Part shown: one piece after another, positions 21,844-34,600 of the stretch
Numbering within the stretch: the first letter of the stretch is position 1
Layout: each line of letters begins with the position of its first letter
NCBI GenBank assembly: GCA_019925105.1
Contig: JAHGAU010000026.1
Coordinates: 1 to 64,000, forward strand
From: Niebla homalea
Taxonomy: Eukaryota > Ascomycota > Lecanoromycetes > Lecanorales > Ramalinaceae
DNA: 64,000 nucleotides
Reading direction: 5' to 3'
Made by a program: the position numbers and the translations under genes
Notes under the pieces: model-generated
Seen by the model: the letters and a program-made list of their open reading frames with translations, nothing else
Databases searched by the model: none
What the model was told of the DNA's origin: nothing

Positions 21844-24219
21844 TGTCATGGTTCCAAGTGGCCTTACTCCCATGCTCGGCCTACTTGCCCCATGAGGACT
21901 AGCTCCCGGGGGGGCTTAACGTACATACCTACCATGAGTATACCACCTGTATTATAGCTACCTTTATAGCTATTATTTATTCATTATTAGGACCTACTTA
22001 CTTTAATACCCTAATATAATAATAGCTATCCGTACTTATATTATGACGTTACGGCAGTCAAAAAATCGATAAAGCCGAGAACCCTATCGCGAGGGATAAC
22101 GGGCTATTATTGAACGTAAGTTACTTAATAGCGGACTAAAGAGCCTTATCGATTTAGGTAATTAATTAATTAATTAATTAATTAACTAATTTAATTAACT
22201 GATTAATTAATTAATTAATTTAATTAAACGTTAAAGACTTTACCTTTATTAAGACGACCTTAATACTTATATCTATATATAATACTCGTACCTCAATACT
22301 TAAAACTTATATTTTAAAATTTTTATTTTACTTCTATAGTTAATATCTTTATAATTAATTAATTAACCTAATTAATAATAAATAAAACTACTTATAACTT
22401 AAAAATAAAAGGCGATAATAACGTTATTCTACCTTTATTACCAAGAAATTTACGTTAATAAATCCAGAACCTTATTACGGTAAATATATAGCTATAGGAA
22501 TTAAATATATAACTATAAAACGTAAATAACAACTTAGTTAATATATAATTATTTATCTTTATAGATCTTAAGATATTTATTAAAATAATAATAAAGAACT
22601 TAAATCTTAAAATAAAAAGCTTATTATTTAAAACGTAAAGCTTATTACTTAAATTATTAAACTTAAAGAATAGCTTAATAATACTATTAAAAAGGAGGCT
22701 ATATAAGATATCTATAACTTAAACGATAAAGACGTCGTTATTGGTATTAAAGCCTTAATCCTGAAGATCAAAAAATTATTTATATTACGTAACCTATGTA
22801 CTCCGCGTACTCCATAATACTCCCCGTAACCCGGGTTTATCCCTATATAAAGAATAAATAAGAAATACCTAAACGTACCGTTATTCCGTAGTTAAAAGGA
22901 GTAGTAAGATAATTAAAAATTATATTTTAACTTAAAATTCCGTTAAAGTATAATTCTCTTTACGTCTGAAGCGGATAAAATAGACTATATACGCGATTAT
23001 TATAGGGATAATATATTTAATTTATTTAAAGCTCGAGCCGATTTATTCTTAAATAACCTATATACTTTACCGGCTTAAATAATTAAAGATTTGGATAGTA
23101 TATTTAATATATATAATAAGGTTTTTATTTATAATACTTAACTCCATTTACCGTACTTCGGTATAAAAAAGAAGAAGAAGGACAAGATTTTTAATAAGTT
23201 CTATACTTAATTCTTTATTACGATTATACCCTTAAGCTATTCAGAATCTTATAAAATCATAGTTTTACGTAAGCTTTTTATTTTAAAGCTCCGTTATTAA
23301 ATTGCGGATAACTTTATTCTTTTATTATATCGTTAATTTATTGGCCGTTTACGTTAATACGATCTTAATATACGTTAAGTTAAAAGCTTTAAATCTTTAA
23401 TTAAATTGACTTAAATAATACGGGACGATAATAACGATCTTAAGGAGATTAATAAAAATAAATTTAAGGCTTATAATAATAAGTATTTAAATTATTTTAA
23501 AGCTAAAGTAAAATAACGTAAATTATACCTTAAATATCTTAAGCCTGGTTATAAGTTAAATAGTAAAAGAGTACCCTATAGTGGCTCCGTATTACTCTTA
23601 TATAATAAAGTTAGGAAAGTCCTGGATGCTTAAAATTAAAATAATACTTAAAAAGCCTATTAATAAGTAAGTTTACTTTAAGGGCGTTTAATTCTTTAAT
23701 AAAAAACTATAGTAATAATAATAATAACTACTTACTTTATATTAAGTACTTTTTCGGTTAAAAAGTATACGACCCGGTTATTTATCGGAGAATATATTAA
23801 TCGACTTAATTTATATCGATTTTTTCTCGATTTTTTTACGTTTATACCGGCCGTAGACTTAACTTTTTTACGATTTTTTCCAATATATATCTTAAGCGGT
23901 TTTTAATGCTTAATAACCACACTTAAATATAATAATTATAATATACCCGGGGCTTTATTTAAATAATATTTCACCCCGGAGATAATATTAATGATAATGG
24001 ACGTAATGAGTGGTTCGTAGGAGCTCACCGTTATAAAGGGAGGGATCATGTCATGGTTCCAAGTAGTTTTACTCCTATACTCGGCCTACTTGCCCCATAA
24101 GGACTAGCTCCCGGGGGCTTGGCGCACACACCTACCATAAGTGCACCACCTGTATCATAGCTACCTTCATAGCTATTATTCATTCATTACTAGGACCTAC
24201 CTACTCCAGTACCCTGACA
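21844..24219 (+). mobile_element. Gag-only LTR retrotransposon (2.38 kb), RIP-mutated
   Basis: Direct LTRs at 21844-22016 (173 bp) and 24049-24219 (171 bp) start TGTCATGG and end CTGACA (CTAATA in the first, by RIP). Both sides carry the 5-bp target duplication CCCGG (21839-21843, 24220-24224). A purine tract (aaagggaggga) immediately precedes the 3' LTR, which sets the + orientation. The ~2-kb interior has a decayed frame at ~22970-23600 that reads like fungal LTR-element Gag (DKIDYIRDYYRDNIF, IIKDLDSIFNIYNKV, SYKIIVLRKLF) and a possible CCHC knuckle near 23520-23560. No protease, reverse transcriptase or integrase text is present, so it was probably non-autonomous. The 3' LTR is much less RIP-mutated than the 5' LTR. 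Confidence 0.85.
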
Positions 24220-24224
24220 CCCGG

Positions 24225-26194
24225 TTATAAGTTAATAATATATATTAATATTAATGCCCTTCCGGAAACGAGTAAATCTGCTTAATTTGTAATCGTTTTA
24301 TTAATATTATTAAAATTTTTTATTTTATTATAAAGATAAATAAGGACCGTTTAATAAGAAGAATAAGTAATTATAACTTAAAATATTAATAAAGTTACCG
24401 GTAATTTTATTAAAAAGCTAAATAATTATTAAAAATACTATAGTAATACTTACCGGAATTACGGTAATAACTACTATATTCCTATGAATAACTTTTCTAA
24501 AGGTAAATACTTCTTTATTATCCAGATAATATTTAATTTATAAATAAATAACGTCCGTAATAATAATATTAATAATACTATCGATTTAATATTACCTAAT
24601 AATATTATAAGGCTTATAATAAAACGTAGTTTTATTAATATTACTTTAAAGTACCCTTTAATTAAGGAATAATAAGAAATTAAATAAAAAAAATAAAAAG
24701 TTAAAAAACTTACTTAAAAAGAAAAGCGTAAATAAACTTATTTATAACGAGAAAAATAATAAGATAAGCTTATAAATAACTATATAAAGGCTTAATCGAT
24801 GTAAATAAATATAAATAATATATAATATATTTAATGGTTAATATAATAAACTTAATTATTTATAATTTTTTTAAAGCTTATATTATTACCGCTTCCTTAG
24901 CCTTAAAATCCATTTATTATTTAATTTATTACTTAAATAATTCCCGTTCGATCCCGATTTTTAAAAAGGGTTTTAATAATTATTACCTAGATTTTTATAA
25001 TTAAGCTTAGAAGATCTAAACCTTTAATTAAACGATTTAAAAAAAAGCTTATATAAAAAGCTTTTTAATAATAAAAAAATAATAATACTTAAAGGTTAAA
25101 GAAATAATAAACTTACTTAAATATAAAACGGAAATATAATACGTATTTTTAAAGTTTTGATAAGCTTAAAGGTATATTTAATCGTTAATTAAATATTTAT
25201 AAGCTCGGCTTATAAGTAAATATACCGGATAACTTAATAAAACGTTTTCATAATAATATATCCGAATTTAAACCTTATTAAAGAAGTATTTATAAACTTT
25301 AAATATAAATAACCAATATAAAATATTATAAATAAAATTAAAAAGCTTAAGATAAAACTATAAATAAGTTTTAAAACCGGAAATATAAAGTATAAAGTAT
25401 AAAGTAAAAAGTAAGAATATATATTTATTATAACGTACTTTCCTTATTAAGCTTAAATATTTTATCTTTATATTATTATAATTTATATAATAAAGCCTTA
25501 TAATTACCTTTAAATTAATAATTTATAATATTATAACGGAAGTATTAAGTAATAAAACGATTATATCTATTATTCTTTATTATAAATTTAAAGAAGTTAT
25601 TAAAGTCTTACTTAAAGTATAACCGTAATTTTTAAAAGTAACGTTTTATTTAAGCTTTTAATATATTAAAAATAAACTTAATTAAGTTATAATTAACTAA
25701 ATACGGTAATAGATATTTAATAATATAACCTTTAACTTTAATAACCTTTTTAATTTAAAAGAAATATAGATATTAATATTATTTATATAAATAATATTAT
25801 TTACGGCGGAGTAAACGTTATATTAAAATAAAAGCTTATTTATAAGTTATTAATAAAGCTTATTACCGTTATAATAATCCTTTTTAATAAACGTATATAA
25901 TAAATATCCGTTAATTATATACGTTAATAAAATTATTTACGTTTTTTCTCGGTTAATATTTACGTAATAACGGACGGGCTTATTAATAAGCCCGTATATT
26001 ATTAATTATTAATAACTTTAAGCTTTAAAGAATAACTTATTAATAAAGACGAATTAATAAATAAAGTAATTACTTATATTTACTTATTATATAGTTTATA
26101 AGAGTTTATTTTAAGGCTTAATACGTTAACCCTTTTTCCGACTTAACTTTTATTCTTTTAATATTATCAATAGTCTTAATCGTAATAGCTTTAT
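24225..26194. repeat. Unidentified RIP-degraded repeat with a long decayed frame
   Basis: Continuation of the DNA interrupted by the gag-only element. A + frame at ~25540-26190 reads for over 200 codons with stops that are almost all TAA, as expected when CAA/CAG codons are hit by RIP, and resumes in phase across the 1.2-kb insertion at 26200. It is rich in Gln/Arg/Tyr/Lys positions but matches no transposase or polymerase that I recognise. Confidence 0.4.
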
Positions 26195-26199
26195 ATCCT

Positions 26200-27425
26200 T
26201 GTCAGGGAAAAAGACGAAGTGCAGGTATTAAGGGTGGAGTGGTAACTGCCTTGATTATAACTATGGACGGTGTTATTAATTATATGGGTGCGCGTTAAGC
26301 ATATATAGCTTTAAGCCTTTACGCTATGTTTATATTAATATCTATACTGCTTATACGTAATAAGTGCCTATAAAAAGGAAAAAGCTAACGTTTACGTCGG
26401 ATTATTTATCATAAAATATTATAGATATTAACTTACTCGGTAATAAAGGTAACTAAAAATAAGCCCTGACTGCATTAATAACGTTATTTAAATATATAGT
26501 TAATAAGGAGTAAAATAGGGTAGACGGTAAAGTTAACGAGAACCGAACGGGACCGTAACCCGGGAAATAGTCATAAATTTTAAGCGATTAAATTTAAGCT
26601 AAATCGTTTAAAAACGTGATCTCTATGGTTTTATTAAAGGAGTATTTATTTTATATTTTTATTTATATCCTTTACTTTTGCTTTTATTAATTAATTAATT
26701 AAGCCGTAAGTATTATAAGATAACTTTACCGTTACGATAAGGTATACTCCCTATATAACTTTTATATTAACCGTAAGGTATATAGGTATAATAAAATCTT
26801 TATACCGACCGTAAGGTATATAATATTAAGGTCTTTATACCGACCTTATAGCGTAAGGTCTTTATATTGACTTTATGGCGTATAGTTTTAAAGTATCCTT
26901 CTCTGCCCGTTATGTTTAACTTACGTTTTTATTAACCTTTATAAATATGAAGTCTTTATTGCTTATTATGAGTATTATATCCGGATGTAGGTTAATGGCT
27001 GAAACTACCGTATCCACAGGTCTTCAAAAGTAAGAAGCCGCTGTCAAAAGGAGAGCGTATTATTTACTGGTTTATTACGTCAGGTGCAATTACGGTATTA
27101 AGTTAAAAGGTACCGGGAAGTCGTAGTTTATAAAGCCCGGTACTTTACGTACCATAGTTTAAGCCGTTAATATCGGTAAGACGGTATCGGTAAGGGTATA
27201 TCCATAATCCTTCTTATATATAATGATATAAGTAGAATCGGAACTCAGTTATTATTACTATTTATTAGGGAAAAAGACGAAGTGCAGGTATTAAGGGTAG
27301 AGTGGTAACTATTTTAATTGCAACTATAGACGGTATTGCTAGTTATGTAGGTACGCGTCAAGTATACATAGCCCTAAGCCCCTGCGCTATGCCTATATTG
27401 GTATCTGTACTGCTTACACATAATA
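26200..27425. mobile_element. TRIM-like short LTR element (1.23 kb)
   Basis: Direct LTRs of about 163 bp at 26200-26362 and 27263-27425 (tgtcagggaaaaagacgaag ... ataaca-like end) are flanked by the 5-bp duplication ATCCT at 26195-26199 and 27426-27430. The 900-bp interior has no coding text. Such compact LTR pairs without genes correspond to terminal-repeat retrotransposons in miniature. Its strand could not be decided. The two LTRs have been hit differently by RIP. Confidence 0.85.
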
Positions 27426-27592
27426 ATCCTATTCTTTTTTTAATTATTAATAAAGCTTAAATTAATAAGTAAAAAAATAACGCCGTTAATATTTAAGTAA
27501 TATTATTAAAGTAATAAAGTAAAACTTTAACCGTAAACCTTTAAAAGATCATTTAAGTAACTTTATTTACTTATATTTCTATATACGTTTTT

Positions 27593-27951
27593 TGTTAGCA
27601 GCTAGCGCCATCTCTGCGCCGGCGTTACTGTGGTGCGCCATACTGCTGCGCCAAGGTAAACCGTTAGGCCTTGGTAAAGGGCCTTGGTAAAGGGCCTTGG
27701 TAAAGGGCCTTAGCAACGGCCTTAATATGCGTTATTTATAAGCCGTAACTTAATAAGCGTAAAACGGGGTAATTATTATTTTTACCTTAAGTAAAAGCTA
27801 TATTTTAATTCTTTCTAAGTTTTTTAAGAATTAATTTTATTATTCATTTATTTATTGAAGTAATACTTAAATATTTAGATTATAACGTTACGTTTTTTAT
27901 ATTTATTTTTATTAATCCCGCCGGTATATTATTAACGGAATTAATTTAATA
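27593..27951 (+). repeat. 359-bp LTR, probable 5' LTR of the outer Gypsy element
   Basis: Begins tgttagcagctagcgccatc and ends with a RIP-altered version of gtcagtctaaca. The first ~110 bp keep CpA/TpG and contain three copies of a ~13-bp ccttggtaaaggg unit; the rest is RIP-mutated. It lies immediately upstream of Gag-Pol text in the same orientation. The same LTR family forms the reversed solo LTR at 37550-37879. No matching 3' LTR was found before the spacer, so assignment as the 5' LTR is inference. Confidence 0.65.
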
Positions 27952-30900
27952 TTTTAATTCTTCTTCCTTATTAAGGAAAAGGCCCGATATTACCGTTATA
28001 ATAGATATTTAATTAACTTAATAAACCTTAAAATAAAAAAACGATATTTATCCTTTAATTAAGAACTTCTTTATTATAATTAAGTAAATTAAAATGGCGG
28101 AACGTTACCGTAATATTATAGCTTAATAAGCTTAACTTCTGGAATTATAATTTAAAGTTAACCGGCTTAAAGTTAAAAATTATATTTATTAAAAGTATAT
28201 ATTTAACCGCGTTAACGTATAATATAAGGGTTTACGCTCCGGGACTCTTTTTTACGTTAACCTTATTATTAAGTTTTATACTAACGGTATATTATTAACG
28301 GCTTTTATTTTACTTTATAAAGGTAAGTTTTTTCATCCGGAAAAACTTAAGTTATATTAAAATAAATCTAAAGGTAAATATTAAACGTAATTTATTAATT
28401 TAAAGAGAAAATTTATACTTTATCTTAAGTACTTTTTTATTAAGAAAAAAGAGGTAATTTTTTATTTAAAGTCTATTTTTTATAAAATCTTTAACTTACC
28501 GGACGAAAAAATCAATAAAATAAATTATTAAAAACTTAAGGATAAGCTTTTAAACTTAATAATTAATCTAAAGAACCGTTAACTTATTTATTATAAACGG
28601 TTTAAGGATATTAAGTAATACTTTAATTAAAAAATAACGTAATTCTATAATACTTTAAAAATTATAAAAAAGGACTTATTATTATTATTAAATAAATTTT
28701 ATACTTATATATTTTTTATAAAGCTTTTATTAAAGCTTAAAATTAAAATCTTTATAATTAATAAAATATTAAAAATTTAAAACGATATTATAACGGCGGT
28801 AATTATATAAAAGAATAATTTAAAGCGTATTATTAATGGTAATCAAAAAGCCAATAAGGGTAAATCCCTTAAAAATAGGGTATTTAAATTTAATTCTAAT
28901 AACTTAAAGCCGGCGCGTATTTTTATTCAAACTAATTCTTATAAATAAAAGCGTAAAATTATACTTAAAAACTCCGATATTATCCTTAAAGTAAATAAGA
29001 ACGTTAAGTATTATATATATTACGGAAAGGGTTATTATATATTTAATTATTTTATTATTTTATAAAATAAAATCTTAATAATAAACGTAAAATCTTATAA
29101 AAAGGATAATATATTAAAAAATAATAAAGTTCCGGCAACGTTTTAAAGTTGAAATTAATAAAAAGATAATTAAAAATATATTTAGCTTTTATTATTAAAG
29201 GTTAAATAAGTTTTTAAGATAATCCTTAATTATTAAGTATATTAATTAATATTAAAGCTTAAGTAAATTTAATTTTATAAATATATACGGTTTAATAAGA
29301 TTTATAATTAATTTTTACCGTTTTACCGTAAGCGGCTTTTCTTAATAATAAATAGATTTTTTATTATAACGCTTATTAATTATAATATTATCTGGTTAAT
29401 AATTAAAAGTAATAAAAGTAATATAAGATACTTTTTTACGTTATTAATTAAAAAATTTAAATATAATCCTTAATTTATTAATTTTACGTATTTTATAAAT
29501 AATAATTAATCCGGCGGCAAATAAATAACGCTTTAAGGTTAATTCTTATAAGTTATAAATTAATAACGTTTATAATTTTAATTAAAGTTTAACAGAAACT
29601 AATAAGGTTTTTATAATCGTTTATATAAATATAATAACGGAACACTTAAAAATACCGTAAATCTTTTAAGGTAATTTAATACGTATAAATATAATAAAAG
29701 ACTTTATTAACCGGAACATTTTAAAGGAGTTAAGTAAATATATAAATATCTTTTTTAATAATATAGTTAATACCCTATTTAAATTAAAATAAAAGGATTA
29801 TATTATTAACTTAAACGGTAAAAAGTTATTATATAATCCCTTATATAATTTATCTTAAGTAAAGTTAACGGAGCTCCGGGGTATCTTAAGGATATTATAG
29901 CCTAAGGTTAAATTCGTTATTTAACGTTATCCGTAAACGCTTTAATCCTTTTTATACTTAAGAAAAATAATAGCCTTTATTTTTATATCGATTAACGTAG
30001 ATTAAATACGGTTATAGTTAAAAATCGATACTTATTACCCTTAATTATTAAAACCCTTAATTAATTAAATAGCTTTAAACGGTTTTTTAAATTAAACCTT
30101 AAGGATACCTATTATTAATTACGGATTAAGTCCGGCAATAAGTAGAAAACGGTATTTTATATATATTACGGTTATTTTAAGTATTTTATTATATTATTTA
30201 AGTTAATTAACGCCCGGGCAATTTTTAAGCTTATATTAATTATACTTTTATTAATTTTATTAATATAACTTATATAGTTTATTTAAATAATATTTTAATA
30301 TTTAATAAGAATCCGGCGGATTATTAACGTTATATTTAATAAATCCTTAAGTAATTTTAATTTAATATTACTTAAGTAAAGTTCTTAAAGTTTATCGTTT
30401 TTATTAAAAGGATTTAAATAGATTAAAAACGTATTTAAACTATTAAAGACTAGTTTATCTTAAAAACTTACCGGGAAATATAAGTCTTTTTAAACTTTAT
30501 AAATTTTTATCGTTATTTTATTTATAAATATTTAAAAATAATTAAGCCTTTAATTAATTTATTTAAGGATAATAAAGAAAGGAAAAAGGTTAATTTATTA
30601 AAGTAAAATAATACGGTAAATACGGCCTTCTGCCGGCTCCGTAAAATATTTATTAATATATTATTATTCCGTTATTTTAACTTAAAACAAAGGATATAAA
30701 TAGAAACCGATATATTTAATTTTATTATCGTAAATATCTTATTTTAATAATTTAAGGAAAACTATTAACGCTTAATTACGTATTAATTTAAAAAAAATAG
30801 CTTTTATTAAATAAAATTATAAAACGTATAATTAAGAATTCTTTATTATTGTTATAACGTTTAAATAATAACGGTATTATTTAAAAGGAAGCTTTAAAAT

Positions 30901-31685
30901 TATTTAAATATAAATAAATTATAATATTTTTTAAGGGTTTATAAAATAGCCAGCGTTAAGCTTGCGTTAAATTAAATAAGCTTTAAAACCTATTAATTAT
31001 AATTTTAAAGTATTTTATCGTTAAAATAAAATAAATTTTATTAATTTTTTATTAAAATATTTAAACTATAAAGGAGTTTTACTTTTTAATATTATTTTAT
31101 TATTTACTTTATAGAATAAACTTATATTTTAATCCAATAAGTTAACGGAGCGTTAATGGATAACGGTTATTAATTATTAATTATTATTTACTTTAAAAAC
31201 TATTTAAATTATTATTTTATAAAAAGAGATTTAATAATTATTTAAAGGGCTTTATAAGGAATTTAGGTTAATTAAATTATTTATTAAGGATCTATAAGTT
31301 AACGATATATTTATATATAAGATTAAAAACGATAACGTAACGTTAATATATTTTTATTAAAATTATAATAATACTTAAAAACTTAATCTTAATAACCTTA
31401 TGACTTATAAAAGCCGTATATATATCCCTTAAGATAAAATAATTAAAGAAAAGCTGATCAATAAGTATTATAATAACCCGCTAACGGGTTATTTTAAAGT
31501 TAAAAAACTTATAAGCTTTTAACCCGTAAATATTATTGGGACGGTTTAAAGGCTTAAGTTAATAATTATATTAAAACGTATAATACTTATTAAAGGATTA
31601 AGGTATTACGTTATTACTTTTACGGTAAGCTTATTTTATTTTTTAAATTAACTATATTTTAAAAAAAAATTTAATATAGACTTTA

Positions 31686-34600
31686 TGTTAGGTGCAGCAT
31701 GCATGCATGGGAGCATTGATAGGTGTAGGACACCCTTTGTACGTAGAGGACAGGCTTGTACGTAGAGGACAGGCATCCTTATGATGCTTCCATCCTTCAG
31801 GTAGAATTATTATTTATATATTATTATACTTTTTGGTTTATATATCAATAAATAATAATAATAGTTATTTGTATTAATATTATATCAATATATATCGTAA
31901 GATTCGCCAATATAAATTAAAGTATTAATTTATTAACTATAGCGGATACTTCTTTTATAGTAGTATTAAAGGTATTAACCTTATATCCTTTAGAATACCA
32001 CCTTTAATTCGCTTTTAAATACCTTTAAAGAAAGATTAAAGACGGTATTATAGAGAAGATATATATATTATAAATTTCTTAAGTATTATTAGATTTTAAT
32101 ATTATTACTTTAACTTACCAGTTAAACGCCTTATTAAAATCCGGCAACTTAATAATTATAATTATCTTATATTTAACTTCGGAAAAAGTTACTTAAATAA
32201 TTAAGAATAATTAATAATTAAATAACTTAAGAATTATATTTACCGTAAATAGATTACTTTAATTAAAATCTTCTAAAGTTATAGAACCTATTATTTCTTT
32301 TAATTTAATTCTTAAAAATTGGATTTTAAATCCTTTAATACTTTAATATAATCTATTATACTTTAAAAACGTTTTATTATTATTATAATTATTATATAAA
32401 TCGTTATTAACTTTAATGAAATTAGGTAGGTTTAAATTACGTTAATACGGTTAAAGTCCTTAAAAACTTAATACCGTAAAATTATTATTTCTATTAAATA
32501 ATTTTCTATTATTATAATAATCACTAGATTTACCTTTTATATTAACGTTAATATTATAATATTCCCCTCCGGCTTTAAGTATTAAACCGGAATCCAAGCC
32601 CAATAAATTTAATATATTAAATTTAAGTTTATTAAACTTAGGTTTATTATATTAAATAAAAGGTACTTTTATTAAAGAAGTAATTTTTACTTAATTTATT
32701 AATCCGCTTAATCGGTTAAAAATAACAGGTTTTATTGAAAAGTAAATAATATAATTACGGGGTATAATTTAAGAATTAATTCCCGTTATTATATAAGGTT
32801 AATAGTAAAATAATTCCAATAATAATTTATTCCCTTTTTTTTAATAACGTAATATAATTAATAAAAACTTATAATTAAACCGATTAATAAATTTTAATCC
32901 CGATAACGTTGGATTTTTTTAACCCTTTCTATGAAAATAAGTTCTTTAATATAATTCTTATAATTAAGTATTCCGGGAAATATACCTTTTTCCGGGATAT
33001 ATATATTTTTATCGATCAATTAAAGGATATTACTTAAATAATAAATATATAATTATTACGGAATAACTTATAATTATACTTAAGAAATATTATTTTAAAG
33101 TAATATATTATAAAGTTATTAAATATTAAAAAACGACTTATTAAATATAATAACGGTTTAATTAAATAAACTTTTTAAATTATCGTTAAATTTAAGTTAC
33201 TTTAATAAGTTAACTTAAATATTTTAATTATTAAAAAATATATTATAAATAATATTTTTTAAAACCGGAGCCCCGTAAATATATATAAATTATTTTACGG
33301 GCTACGTATATATTGAATTTTAATAATATTTAAAATTAATTTACGCTTATTTACGGCGGGTTAAACTTGGAATTTTAATGGGATCTATAATTATTAAATA
33401 TAATTACTATTATTAATAATTACTTTAAGCTTATAAATAAATTTAAATATAATTAATAAGTTTATATTATTAGGTATTATGTACCTTTATAGATATATCC
33501 GTAAAATCGTAAAACGGGTACGTTATTTTAAAATAACTAGAATTTTATAGAAAATTCAGAAGTTAATTTTTTTTCTTAATTATTAACGTTATCCTTTTAA
33601 ACGTATAGATAAAATAAAGCTTACGATATACGCCCTTAGGAAAAAGGATAACGGTAATTGCCTTTAACGTTATAAAAGAAAATATTAATATTAAATTAAA
33701 GAAAATCAAGGCTTTTAAAAAGAGGGTCCGATTTTAAATATTAAATACGTTATATAAAATAAAGGGTTAATTAAGCTTTTATATTTAAGGATAAAGAAAA
33801 GGAAAATACGTTACTTAATAAAAAGAATTAAAAGGATCTTAGGATAACGACGACCTTATTATAGAAAAAGTATATTTTATATATTAATTCCTTATACGTT
33901 ATTAATATATTAAATGTATATTAAAGTATTTATTGTGAAATAAACTTTTTACTTATCTTAAATATAATTATTAAAAATTAAAAAGAGTAAACTTAAATAT
34001 TCTTAAGGCTTTTCCGTTAAATTAACGGATTCAATCCGTTAATAATTAATATATATAAGCTTAATAAATTAATAACGTATTACCTATAATTATTAGCTTT
34101 ATCGTAATAAGGAGTATATACCTTATAAATTTTGCCTTTAAGGTATATTAATATACTATAAGTAAAGTCCAATTTGCCCTTAATTTACCCGCAATAAACT
34201 TCTATATAAATAACGGGTACCTTATTATAATTATTAATTATAATATTATATTCTCTTAAATTCCAGATTTAGATTTTAAAATCCAGAAATTATTTAAGTT
34301 AATTCCGGTTATAAGTATTAATAATTTTAAGTTAATTATTAATAAATTTATAATACTTAACTTATTTTCTTAGGGGAAAAGAATACGATATTTACCTTAA
34401 AAAATCGTAATTAAAATTTATTTAATACGTAATTTATTTATTAATATTTTAATCGCTACCGATATTATAATTTTTAATAAAATAATAATTGATTTCAATA
34501 ATTAAAAATATATTATCGGTACTTATAAAAATATAAATATTAAGGTAACTATTTTTATAAAGGAAACAATATAATTATAACATATAATTTACGTAAAATA

